Source: Betaproteobacteria bacterium (GTDB taxonomy: Bacteria; Pseudomonadota; Gammaproteobacteria; Burkholderiales; SG8-39). Taken from it: a stretch of DNA of 8,470 nt. The stretch spans positions 1 to 8,470 of the forward strand of contig VBDM01000185.1 in the NCBI GenBank assembly GCA_005881355.1, in the 5' to 3' direction. Below, piece by piece: positions 1 through 6,586 of the stretch (the first letter of the stretch is position 1; the number at the start of each line of letters is the position of its first letter). A model generated the notes under the pieces. That model had not been told where the DNA came from. It ran no database searches and saw nothing but the letters and a program-made list of their open reading frames with translations. The position numbers and the translations under genes are program-made.

Positions 1-1
1 T

Positions 2-1027
2 AATGTGGTGAGCGGCAGCCCCACGGCGAGCACGTCCGCCAACCCGACTCCCAATAGCGTGAATTTAAACGCGGGCACGAACGGAAATTTGGTTTGGACA
101 TACACGGCGGGCACGAACCCCGGGACGATGACGTTTACCGCGTCTGCGACCGCTAGCGGCGGGCGTACGTCGCAGTCGGTTGCATCAGGACAAATATCGA
201 TCATCTCCGGCGCGACGTGCGGGGTTAATGCGACATTCCAAGCCAACAGTCCAGCGTGTGCGTTTAGCGGCGATACGGTTACCTTCAAGATGGATGTGAC
301 GAATAACATCTCGCCAGCCACATCATGGAGTAACGTCGTGCCTTCGGTTCCAGTCAAGACAGGTACGGCATCCATCGGCACGCTGAGCAGTCCTTCGCCA
401 GCGTCGATTGCGACACTGACGGGAGGGGGTGGAACCGGAACCTTCACCCGGACTGCACCGGTGACCGGTAACGCCGACAGTACCTTCACCATCACTGCCC
501 ACGCTACCGACGGTAACGGCAGCGGGTCGAATTCTACGAATGATGCGCCATCGAGTCCGAATCCGCAGATCCTGAAAGGTTATCCGGTGGTAGTAACACC
601 AACGAGCACCGTGACGGCCTCTAGTACGAACGTGGAACTAATCTGGACCGTAACCAACCACGGTTGCAACCCGGTTACGAAAGTCTCCATTCCCATTCCG
701 ACAAATCCGACAAATTGGACCTGGACTGGCGATTCATACTCTCTGGTGAATGGTAGCGCCGAAGACTGGACGGCGGCACAGGTTGGATCGGCCGTCGTTT
801 TTTCTGCTGGCACTCAGATACTAACAGGGTTTTCAGGCGAGTTCAGGCTTACTTTCAGTACGCCGACTACCACAAGTGCAGCAGTTTCCTACAATCTAAC
901 TGTGACGGACAGCACGAGTCTGGTTAAATCCTCGGATTCCTATTCGCTCGCGGTGACCCCATTCGATACCAGCCCAACGGGTTCGAACAACACCAGTCCA
1001 GGAACGTGGCGTGAGATATTTCAGTAA
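2..1027 (+). CDS. C-terminal part of a large Ig-like/DUF11-type repeat surface protein (5' end outside window)
   Basis: The frame is open from the left edge (the codon before the first GTG is AAT), so this is the C-terminal ~341 residues of a longer protein. It is rich in Thr, Ser, Asn, Gly and Val, with almost no charged stretches, typical of secreted beta-sandwich repeat proteins. I see about three modules, ending near residues 50, 170 and 310 in similar strand patterns (MTFTASATA, STFTITAHATD, YNLTVTDST). Three cysteines are visible: C72 and C85, which could pair, and one near residue 221. The last 20 residues are a Ser/Asn/Thr/Pro linker followed by TWREIFQ and the stop. No LPXTG, PEP-CTERM, GlyGly-CTERM, autotransporter barrel or hydrophobic anchor is seen. 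GC is lower than in the msh genes downstream, which suggests separate ancestry or relaxed composition. The function is unknown; a surface adhesin or MshQ-like pilus accessory is possible by position only. Confidence 0.75.
   Translation, partial: NVVSGSPTASTSANPTPNSVNLNAGTNGNLVWTYTAGTNPGTMTFTASATASGGRTSQSVASGQISIISGATCGVNATFQANSPACAFSGDTVTFKMDVTNNISPATSWSNVVPSVPVKTGTASIGTLSSPSPASIATLTGGGGTGTFTRTAPVTGNADSTFTITAHATDGNGSGSNSTNDAPSSPNPQILKGYPVVVTPTSTVTASSTNVELIWTVTNHGCNPVTKVSIPIPTNPTNWTWTGDSYSLVNGSAEDWTAAQVGSAVVFSAGTQILTGFSGEFRLTFSTPTTTSAAVSYNLTVTDSTSLVKSSDSYSLAVTPFDTSPTGSNNTSPGTWREIFQ
698..715 (+). repeat. In-frame 9-bp tandem duplication inside the repeat protein
   Basis: The unit CCGACAAAT occurs twice back to back and in frame, encoding Pro-Thr-Asn twice just before a Trp-Thr-Trp segment. 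This is seen directly. It is probably a small slippage duplication in a loop between strands of the third module. Confidence 0.7.
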
Positions 1028-1215
1028 GAGGCTTTAAACGTATTGTTTGGGTTGGTGTTGATGTCACCGCGCGGGGTGCGCCGGATCAACGCCTTGCAGA
1101 GGTATCCGCCGTAAGACGCCGCGAGCGGGGTTCACGTCGGGAAAGGCCGGGTTGCCGCTTCGCCTCGCTCTTGGCGGCCCGGTCGAAGACTGCACCCTAC
1201 CTCTTTGAATGCCAT

Positions 1216-1247
1216 CTCGCTGTCCGCAGGCTTACCCGGACAGCGAG
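1216..1247. promoter_or_regulatory. Perfect 11-bp inverted repeat upstream of the msh promoter
   Basis: The arms are CTCGCTGTCCG (1216-1226) and CGGACAGCGAG (1237-1247), exactly complementary, with a 10-base loop. The loop can add GG/CC pairing (1229-1230 with 1235-1236). The repeat ends 13 bases before the -35 element. It is not followed by a T tract, so a canonical intrinsic terminator is unlikely. Alternatives are a dyad operator for a dimeric regulator, a Rho-associated or processing hairpin at the 3' end of the upstream transcript, or a dispersed genomic palindrome. The sequence cannot separate these. Confidence 0.55.
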
Positions 1248-1260
1248 TACGGAAATGTCA

Positions 1261-1287
1261 TTGACAACAATACTTTATTCATATAAC
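1261..1287 (+). promoter_or_regulatory. Candidate sigma70 promoter for the msh operon
   Basis: A full-consensus -35 hexamer TTGACA at 1261-1266 is followed by TATAAC at 1282-1287, five of six matches to the -10 consensus. The spacer is 15 bases, shorter than the ideal 17. The stretch is AT-rich in an otherwise GC-rich window. Transcription would start near 1294, giving a leader of roughly 25 bases before the mshI start. It is the only clear promoter before the tightly coupled gene chain, so it probably drives the whole cluster. Confidence 0.5.
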
Positions 1288-1306
1288 TTGAAGTTAATCA
1301 TCATTC

Positions 1307-1312
1307 GAGGGG
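1307..1312 (+). promoter_or_regulatory. mshI: Ribosome-binding site that fixes the TTG start of mshI
   Basis: GAGGGG lies six bases upstream of TTG at 1319. An in-frame TAA at 1295-1297 excludes any earlier start, and no ATG or GTG lies between it and the TTG, so this site decides the unusual start codon. Confidence 0.6.
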
Positions 1313-1318
1313 CGGTAT

Positions 1319-2257
1319 TTGCTCGGCTGGTTCTCCAAAGCGACCCAGAAATCAGGACTTCTGGCTGTGGCAATCGAGCCGGAAGCGATCAAGTTCGCCC
1401 ACGTGCAGCACGCCGGCGACCGTCCCCACGCGACTTATTGGGGGAGCGTTTCGAGCGACGCCTCGGATCCGGCGAGCTCGCTGCAGAGCGCGGCAAACGA
1501 GCACGGGTTTGGCCGCGTGACCTGCACCACGCTCCTTGAACCCGCGGATTATCAGATCCTGATGGTGGAGCCGCCGAAGGTTCCAGCCGACGAGCTCAAG
1601 GCGGCCATTCGATGGAAGATCAAGGATTTGATCGAATATCACATCGACGATGCGACGGTCGATGTGTTCGAAGTGCGCGGCGAGGGAGAGGCCAAGGGAA
1701 CGGCGAAGGCCATGTACGCCGTAGCCACCCCCAACGAAGTCGTGCAGAAGCGGATTGCCTTGTTTGAAGAGGCGAGCGTTCCGCTCAAAGTGATCGACAT
1801 CCCGGAGATGGCGCAGCGCAATATCGCCGGATTATTCGAGTCCCCGGATAAAGCCACCGCGATGCTGGCGTTTTCTTCCTGGGGCGGGCTGCTGACGATC
1901 TCTATTCACGGCGAGCTGCTGCTGACGCGGCGCCTCGAGGTCACTTCCACACAGCTGGGACAAAGGGAGCACGGCGACCATTACCGCGAACGGGTGGCGA
2001 CCGAGATCACCCGCTCGCTCGACATGTTCGAGCGCCAGCGTCTCAGCGTAGGGGTGGGAAACCTGTTGCTCGCCCCGCTGCCGCAGGATCCCGAACTCGA
2101 GCAATTCCTCGCCGGCAAGCTGTACGTGCCGGTTGTCGGCGCGGCCCTGCCCGAGGTCATGGATTTTGCCGGCGGAACCGAGCCGACCGCCCAGGAGCAG
2201 TGGGAATACTTCCACCTGTTCGGGGCAGCGCTGCGCGTCGAGGGGAAAGCCCTGTGA
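1319..2257 (+). CDS. mshI: MshI, PilM-like cytoplasmic component of the MSHA pilus
   Basis: A 312-residue protein of the PilM/GspL-cytoplasmic type, an actin-like fold that sits on the cytoplasmic face and binds the N-terminus of its PilN partner. The opening MLGWFSK is followed by a beta-strand segment (GLLAVAIEPEAIKFAHVQ, residues ~13-30) as in PilM relatives. A conserved-looking block around residues 74-120 (VPADELKAAIRWKIKDLIEY) matches the part of PilM/MshI with an E-L-x-x-A-I-x-W-x-I-x-D pattern. No transmembrane segment is seen. The start is TTG, supported by GAGGGG six bases upstream and by an in-frame stop just before. It is first in the operon, and its TGA overlaps the next GTG by four bases, so translation of the two is probably coupled. 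Family assignment rests on these motifs and on the unmistakable downstream gene order. Confidence 0.85.
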   Translation: MLGWFSKATQKSGLLAVAIEPEAIKFAHVQHAGDRPHATYWGSVSSDASDPASSLQSAANEHGFGRVTCTTLLEPADYQILMVEPPKVPADELKAAIRWKIKDLIEYHIDDATVDVFEVRGEGEAKGTAKAMYAVATPNEVVQKRIALFEEASVPLKVIDIPEMAQRNIAGLFESPDKATAMLAFSSWGGLLTISIHGELLLTRRLEVTSTQLGQREHGDHYRERVATEITRSLDMFERQRLSVGVGNLLLAPLPQDPELEQFLAGKLYVPVVGAALPEVMDFAGGTEPTAQEQWEYFHLFGAALRVEGKAL

Positions 2258-2910
2258 GCCAGCAGATCAATCTTTTCAATCCGCAGTTCCTCAAGCAGAA
2301 GAAATATTTTTCCGCGTTGACCATGACCCAGGCGCTCGGGTTGCTGGTATTGGGTCTGGCGGCGTTTTACGGTTTTGCGCTTTGGCAGGACCTGAGTCTC
2401 GCACGCCAGACCGCCGAGTCGGAGCGCACCTACGAGCAGCAAAAACAGCAGTTCGCGAAACTCACCGCCGATCTCGGTCCGCAGAGACGCGAAACGTCTC
2501 TCGATCAGGCTCTCAGGAACACCGAAGACGCCATCGCCTCGCGCCAGGCGTTGCTGCGCGAGCTGCAGACCGGCGTCATGGGAGACTCGGCCGGCTACTC
2601 CGAGTACCTGCGCGCTTTTGCGCGCCAGACCGTGCAGGGCCTTTGGCTCACCAGCATACAGATCGCCCAAGGAGGCGCCCAGTTGACCATGAGCGGCCGG
2701 GCGCTCGAGGCGGATCTCGTCCCCGTGCTTATCGGGCGCCTGAAGCAGGAATCCGTGCTTCGTGGCCGCCCGCTTGAGGCGCTTGCGATCACGCAAAGCG
2801 CGGCGGCGGGGAAGGGCGCAGGCCGCACGATCGTCGATTTCACGGTGACGTCCCAGGGATTGGCCGAGCCGGGCAGTGCTCCCGCCGGAGCACGGAAGAC
2901 CAAGCCCTAG
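2254..2910 (+). CDS. PilN-like bitopic inner-membrane protein of the MSHA pilus (MshI2-type)
   Basis: A 218-residue protein with the diagnostic PilN amino terminus MSQQINLFN, the stretch that in type IVa pili docks into the groove of PilM. One membrane helix follows (~residues 25-43), then a probable coiled coil (~46-75) and a small periplasmic alpha/beta domain to the end. The start is GTG at 2254, overlapping the mshI stop in a GTGA junction, with GAGGGG at 2240-2245 eight bases upstream. Earlier in-frame starts inside mshI would put junk before the conserved N-terminus and are rejected. In some genomes this gene is named mshI2. It should pair with the MshJ product next door, as PilN does with PilO. 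Confidence 0.85.
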   Translation: MSQQINLFNPQFLKQKKYFSALTMTQALGLLVLGLAAFYGFALWQDLSLARQTAESERTYEQQKQQFAKLTADLGPQRRETSLDQALRNTEDAIASRQALLRELQTGVMGDSAGYSEYLRAFARQTVQGLWLTSIQIAQGGAQLTMSGRALEADLVPVLIGRLKQESVLRGRPLEALAITQSAAAGKGAGRTIVDFTVTSQGLAEPGSAPAGARKTKP

Positions 2911-2912
2911 CC

Positions 2913-3572
2913 ATGCGCCTGCCGGAGACCTTGAAGCGCTACGCCGATCGCGTCGATGCGATGAGCCTGCGCGAGCGCGCGCTCATCTTCCTCGCGATCG
3001 CGGTCGTGCTCGTTGCGATCGCGGACAGCGCGCTCTTCGAGCCCATTCTCAAGCGGCAGAAGGCCAGCTCGCTGAGAATCCAGCAACAGCAGGACGAAAT
3101 CCGCACCATGCAGGCGCAGGTGCAGGGCTATGCGCAGGCGCGCTCGGGCGAGGGCGCAAACGCGGGGCGGCAGCGCCTCGAGAAACGCAGGGCCGAACTC
3201 GCCGCGATCGACCGGGAACTCGCCGACAAACACCGCGGGCTGGTGACCTCCGAGCGCATGGCGAAAATGCTCTCCGAAATTTTAAGGCGCAACCCGGACA
3301 TCGAGCTCCTCAGCCTGCGGACCCTGGGTGCAACCGGCTTGGCGAACGCGCCAAGCTCCGCGCCGGGCGGCTCCGGGATGTACCGCCACGGGCTCGAGAT
3401 CGCCGTTTCGGGAAGTTATCTGAAGATGCTGAACTACGTCGGCCAGCTCGAGCGCCTGCCCGCGAAGATCTTCTGGGGCAACATGGAGCTGCAGGCCGGT
3501 GCGTACCCCAAGGTCACGCTGAAGATCACCCTTTATACGCTGAGCCCGGAAAAGACATGGCTGTTTATCTGA
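2913..3572 (+). CDS. mshJ: MshJ, PilO/GspM-like inner-membrane protein
   Basis: A 219-residue bitopic protein. A short basic cytoplasmic segment with the SLRERALIFLA pattern typical of GspM/MshJ leads into one membrane helix (~22-38). A Gln/Arg/Glu-rich coiled coil follows (~47-105), then a periplasmic ferredoxin-like region. Its role, by homology, is to dimerise with the PilN-like protein and carry the alignment complex through the periplasm towards MshK and the secretin. The ATG lies two bases after the upstream TAG. There is no strong Shine-Dalgarno nearby (only GGAAG ~14 bases upstream), which points to translational re-initiation from the preceding gene. The 3' end overlaps mshK by 16 bases. 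Confidence 0.85.
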   Translation: MRLPETLKRYADRVDAMSLRERALIFLAIAVVLVAIADSALFEPILKRQKASSLRIQQQQDEIRTMQAQVQGYAQARSGEGANAGRQRLEKRRAELAAIDRELADKHRGLVTSERMAKMLSEILRRNPDIELLSLRTLGATGLANAPSSAPGGSGMYRHGLEIAVSGSYLKMLNYVGQLERLPAKIFWGNMELQAGAYPKVTLKITLYTLSPEKTWLFI

Positions 3573-3955
3573 CGGTGACATTGGCGGCGATGGCGGTGTT
3601 GGTCGCGCCGCGGGCTCTCGCGCAAGGACTGAGCGATCCCACGCGGCCCCCGCGGGAAATTCTCGGCGGATCCGCCGATGCCCACGAGCCCGCAGCGAGC
3701 TCGTCGGCCGCGCAAGTCGTGATCATCTCGAAAGACCGCCGCCAGGTGACGATCAACGGCCGGACGGTCAACCTCGGCGAGCGCTACGGGAACGCCACCG
3801 TGGTGAGGATCACCGACGAGGAGATCGTCCTGCAGCGACCCGAGGCGACCGAAACCATCAAGCTTTATTCTTCGGTCCAGCGAAAGAAACACTGGCCTGC
3901 CGCGCAGACTGATGCCGCCGGCGGGCAGGAGGAGGAGAACCGTGAAGCGAACTAG
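3557..3955 (+). CDS. mshK: MshK, periplasmic PilP/GspC-like linker protein
   Basis: A 132-residue exported protein. Residues 1-22 are a signal peptide or anchor ending in Ala-Leu-Ala before Gln23. The hallmark L-S-D-P-T-R-P-P follows at 25-32, then a variable linker and a small beta domain (~53-100) containing VTINGRTVNLGERY, which resembles the homology region of PilP and GspC. In related systems this domain bridges the inner-membrane complex to the secretin N-domains. The C-terminal ~25 residues are polar and low in complexity. The start was chosen because it leads directly into the signal peptide; longer frames begin inside mshJ. It overlaps mshJ by 16 bases and mshL by 14 bases. Confidence 0.85.
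   Translation: MAVYLTVTLAAMAVLVAPRALAQGLSDPTRPPREILGGSADAHEPAASSSAAQVVIISKDRRQVTINGRTVNLGERYGNATVVRITDEEIVLQRPEATETIKLYSSVQRKKHWPAAQTDAAGGQEEENREAN
3927..3937 (+). promoter_or_regulatory. mshL: Strong Shine-Dalgarno for mshL inside the 3' end of mshK
   Basis: An extended AGGAGGAGGAG run offers two overlapping perfect AGGAGG sites, 6 and 9 bases before GTG at 3942. It is the strongest ribosome-binding site in the operon and decides the mshL start over the in-frame ATG at 3912, which would bury the lipoprotein signal. Confidence 0.75.
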
Positions 3956-5717
3956 CCTCGTCGTGTTGTCCGCCCTCCTCGGTTCCTGCGCATTCCGCGT
4001 GGATCAGGGCGTCCTTTCCGAGATCGAAAGCGCCACGGCGCAAAGGGCAGGCCAGCCCGACGCGGTGCGCGAGGCGCTGCTTCCGCCGCTCCGCGCGGAA
4101 ATGCCCAAAGTACCCGGGGGGCCGGTGGAGCCGCGCTTCGATCTGGTCGTCAATTCCGCGCCCGCGCGGCAGGTGTTCATGTCGATCGTTTCCGGGACTC
4201 GCTACAGCATGATCGTGAATCCCGCGGTGAGCGGGACTCTCTCGCTCAACCTCAAGGACGTCACGGTGCGGGAAGCATTGGAAGCGATCCGGGAGGTCTA
4301 CGGTTACGAGTTTCGAACTGACGGCACCCGCATCTATGTCGAATCGGCCGGCCTGCAGACCCGCGTATTCCAGGTGAATTACCTGATCGGGTTGCGCTCG
4401 GGCCGGAGCGACGTGCGGGTGAGCTCCGGAGCGATTTCGGCCGCACAGCAGGGGGGCACGGGCATCGCACCCGCCGTGGGGGTGGCGCCCGGAACGCCGG
4501 GGCAGGCTACACCGGCGCTGGGCGCGTTCGGCCTGAGTTCCATAGCGACCGCCTCCCTGGACGCGAGCCGCGTATCGATGGTTTCGCAGAGCGATCTCTG
4601 GAACGAGGTCACGATCGCGCTTCGGTCGCTGATCGGCACGGCGCCGGGTCGAAATCTCGTGGTGAGCCCGCAGTCCGGCGTCATCGTCGTGCGTGCGATG
4701 CCCGAGGAGCTGCGCAGTGTCGAAAAGTACCTGAAGGCGATGCGCCTGTCGGTCGAGCGCCAGGTGATGATCGAGGCCAAGGTCGTCGATGTGACGCTGA
4801 ACAACGCTTTTCAGGCCGGGATCAATTGGGCGGCGTTTTCGAGCGCGCATCGCGCTGGGGGCGGGGTGATCGGCTCGAACACACAGCTTGGAACCACGGG
4901 CACCCTCTCCACAGGAAACCAGACGAGAAAGGTCGATCCCACAGGGCGTACCGTGACGACCACCGTTCTGGGAACCGGCCTGGCGGGCACCGCCGTAACG
5001 GCGGCCGGCGCCGTGGGGGCCGGGGTGTTCGGCCTCGCCGTTCAGACCAACAATTTCGCCGCCTTGCTTCAGTTCCTGGAATCGCAAGGAAACGTCCAGG
5101 TCTTGTCCAGCCCGCGGGTTGCGGCCCTCAACAACCAGAAAGCCGTCCTGAAGGTGGGAACGGACCAGTTCTTCGTGACCAACGTCACGGGAACTCCGGT
5201 GCAGAGTGCGACCGGCGCGCCGATCGCCATCCAGTTGACCCCGACTCTCAACTCGTTCTTTTCAGGCGTGTCCCTCGACATCACACCCCAGATAGACGAG
5301 GACGGGAACATCCTCCTGCATATCCATCCGCTGGTCAGCAATGTCGTGCAGCAGGACCTCACGTTCAATTTCGGAGGGGGCGGGAGCGACACGACGCTTC
5401 CGCTGGCGAGGAGCTCCATCAACGAGACCGACACCATCGTTCGCGTCCAGGACGGAAACATCGTCGCCTTGGGCGGACTGATGAAGCTCGATGTCGCGAA
5501 CGACCGTTCCGGAATTCCGTTGCTCCAGGATCTCCCGGGCGTCGGTGTATTGTTCGGGAACACCACCCGGACCAGGACCAAAAGAGAGCTCGTAATCCTG
5601 CTGAAGCCGACCGTCATCAAGGGCGAAAGGGACTGGGAGGAAGGCATCCAGCAGACGCACGACCGGATGCAGAGCTTCGGAAGCGGAGAGCGGATCTCCC
5701 CGCTCGGGAGACCGTAG
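3942..5717 (+). CDS. mshL: MshL, outer-membrane secretin lipoprotein of the MSHA pilus
   Basis: A 591-residue secretin that forms the ring through which the pilus leaves the cell. Residues 1-16 are a lipoprotein signal: two basic residues, a hydrophobic core and the lipobox LGSC with Cys16. Ala17 and Phe18 give no inner-membrane retention signal. An STN/secretin N-domain spans ~66-130 (FDLVVNSAP to RIYVESAG) and a second N-domain runs to ~265. The secretin core starts near 270 (QVMIEAKVVDVTLNN). It contains VQVLSSPRVAALNNQKA (~385) and the family C-terminal signature region ALGGLMK...GIPLLQDLPGVGVLF (~509-540). Two Gly/Ala/Thr-rich inserts (~155-200 and ~305-370) interrupt the domains; the second lies in the core, where gate or loop segments occur. 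The start is GTG, set by a strong Shine-Dalgarno. It overlaps mshK by 14 bases, and its TAG shares one base with the mshM GTG. Confidence 0.93.
   Translation: MKRTSLVVLSALLGSCAFRVDQGVLSEIESATAQRAGQPDAVREALLPPLRAEMPKVPGGPVEPRFDLVVNSAPARQVFMSIVSGTRYSMIVNPAVSGTLSLNLKDVTVREALEAIREVYGYEFRTDGTRIYVESAGLQTRVFQVNYLIGLRSGRSDVRVSSGAISAAQQGGTGIAPAVGVAPGTPGQATPALGAFGLSSIATASLDASRVSMVSQSDLWNEVTIALRSLIGTAPGRNLVVSPQSGVIVVRAMPEELRSVEKYLKAMRLSVERQVMIEAKVVDVTLNNAFQAGINWAAFSSAHRAGGGVIGSNTQLGTTGTLSTGNQTRKVDPTGRTVTTTVLGTGLAGTAVTAAGAVGAGVFGLAVQTNNFAALLQFLESQGNVQVLSSPRVAALNNQKAVLKVGTDQFFVTNVTGTPVQSATGAPIAIQLTPTLNSFFSGVSLDITPQIDEDGNILLHIHPLVSNVVQQDLTFNFGGGGSDTTLPLARSSINETDTIVRVQDGNIVALGGLMKLDVANDRSGIPLLQDLPGVGVLFGNTTRTRTKRELVILLKPTVIKGERDWEEGIQQTHDRMQSFGSGERISPLGRP
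5691..5714 (+). promoter_or_regulatory. mshM: Hairpin that would mask the mshM ribosome-binding site
   Basis: CGG-A-TCTCCC (5691-5700) can pair with GGGAGACCG (5706-5714): nine base pairs with one bulged A and a five-base loop. The right arm contains GGGAG (5706-5710), the Shine-Dalgarno for the mshM GTG six bases on. The fold is seen directly. That it blocks independent initiation until ribosomes finish mshL is inference, consistent with the one-base overlap of the two genes. Confidence 0.45.
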
Positions 5718-6586
5718 TGATCTATCTTTCCCACTTCGGCCTGCGCGAGGCCCCGTTCGGGATCACTCCCGACACAAGCTTTTTCTACGCCTGCGCGAGC
5801 AGCCAGGAAGCGCTGAACACGCTGCTCGTCGCCGTCGCGAACGGCGAAGGCTTCATCAAGGTCACCGGCGAAGTGGGCACCGGCAAGACGCTGCTTTGCA
5901 GGAAGTTCCTCGCCACGCTGGACGACGGCTGGGTCAGCGCCTACATTCCCAATCCGAATCTCGAGCCCAAGACGCTGCTGCTCGCGCTCGCCGAGGAGCT
6001 CGGGGCGGGGCTCGACAGCGGCCTCGACCAGCATCATCTGATCAAGGCCCTCAATCTCGCGCTCCTCGATTTCGCGCGCGAGAAAAAGCGCGTGGTGGTG
6101 TGCCTCGACGAGACCCAGGCGATGCCGCTCGAATCGCTCGAGACGCTGCGGCTGCTCACCAATCTTGAAACCGAGAAGCGCAAGCTCGCGCAGGTAATCC
6201 TGTTCGGGCAGCCCGAGCTGGACGAGAGGCTTGCGCATGAATCGATCCGGCAGCTGCGCCAGCGCATCACTTTCCAGCACCACAAAACCGAGCATTATCT
6301 CGCGCACCGTCTCGCGATCGCGGGCTACTCGGGCGACCGGGTGTTCGCGCCCGCGGCGGTCGCGAGGATTTATCGCGCGAGCCGCGGCGTTCCCCGGCTC
6401 ATCAATATTCTCGCCAACAAGGCGATGATGCTCGCCTACGGCGAGGGCACCCGCAAGGTGACGGCGCGGCACGCGCACGCGGCGAACGCCGATACGCCGG
6501 CCTCGTTCGCGCTGTCGCGCGCGTGGCTCTGGCTTGCGCTCGCCTGCATCGCGTTTTCGAGCATCGGCTGGATGATCCTGCGATGA
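5717..6586 (+). CDS. mshM: MshM, GspA/ExeA-like AAA ATPase
   Basis: A 289-residue protein with the typical MshM opening MIYLSHFGLREAPFGITPD. It is a P-loop ATPase: Walker A GEVGTGKT at 51-58, Walker B with Asp131-Glu132 after a hydrophobic strand (VVVCLDE), and GQPELDERL at 164-172, a motif typical of the ExeA group. A C-terminal arginine-rich winged region follows (SRGVPRLINILANKAM, ~222-237). The last ~20 residues (268-288) are a hydrophobic segment that could anchor it in the inner membrane. The peptidoglycan-binding domain of full-length GspA/ExeA is absent, as is usual for MshM. The likely role is to assist secretin assembly or insertion with MshN. Translation starts at GTG, one base overlapping the mshL stop; longer frames extend back through mshL and are spurious. 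It overlaps mshN by four bases (ATGA). Confidence 0.92.
   Translation: MIYLSHFGLREAPFGITPDTSFFYACASSQEALNTLLVAVANGEGFIKVTGEVGTGKTLLCRKFLATLDDGWVSAYIPNPNLEPKTLLLALAEELGAGLDSGLDQHHLIKALNLALLDFAREKKRVVVCLDETQAMPLESLETLRLLTNLETEKRKLAQVILFGQPELDERLAHESIRQLRQRITFQHHKTEHYLAHRLAIAGYSGDRVFAPAAVARIYRASRGVPRLINILANKAMMLAYGEGTRKVTARHAHAANADTPASFALSRAWLWLALACIAFSSIGWMILR

Larger units (their letters stand above)
1028..1318. other. Intergenic region between the repeat protein and mshI
   Basis: About 290 bases without a credible gene. The first ~190 bases are GC-rich and show only short, weak self-complementarity, for example GCCGC at 1154-1158 with GCGGC at 1174-1178. The remainder holds a perfect inverted repeat, then an AT-rich stretch with a promoter-like pair, then the mshI ribosome-binding site. 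No T-rich terminator was seen after the upstream stop codon. A small frame opening at 1171 runs into mshI out of frame and has no coding character. Confidence 0.6.

Noticed and set aside
1216..1247. Inverted repeat as a canonical intrinsic terminator
   Set aside because: The stem is excellent, but no run of T follows (next bases TACGGAAATG), so it is reported as a dyad of unknown role.
1171..1539. 122-residue plus-strand open frame across the intergenic region
   Set aside because: It overlaps mshI out of frame for more than half its length, has no ribosome-binding site and no recognisable sequence.
2876..3556. Longer plus-strand frame upstream of mshK
   Set aside because: It reads mshJ out of frame as Arg/Ala-rich junk. 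The MshK signal peptide and DPTRPP motif are only sensible with the ATG at 3557.
3858..5087. 409-residue open frame on the minus strand
   Set aside because: It lies wholly antisense to mshK/mshL, is rich in Arg, His, Gly and Pro as expected for a GC-rich shadow frame, and shows no domain or ribosome-binding site.
4826..5716. Possible 297-residue N-terminal extension of MshM
   Set aside because: The extension is an out-of-frame reading of the secretin core and is Arg/Gly-rich. The conserved MshM start lies at the GTG at 5717 with its own GGGAG site.
5069..6478. 469-residue open frame on the minus strand
   Set aside because: It is antisense to the 3' end of mshL and most of mshM, whose motifs (secretin signature, Walker A and B) make the plus strand the coding one. 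The composition is shadow-like.
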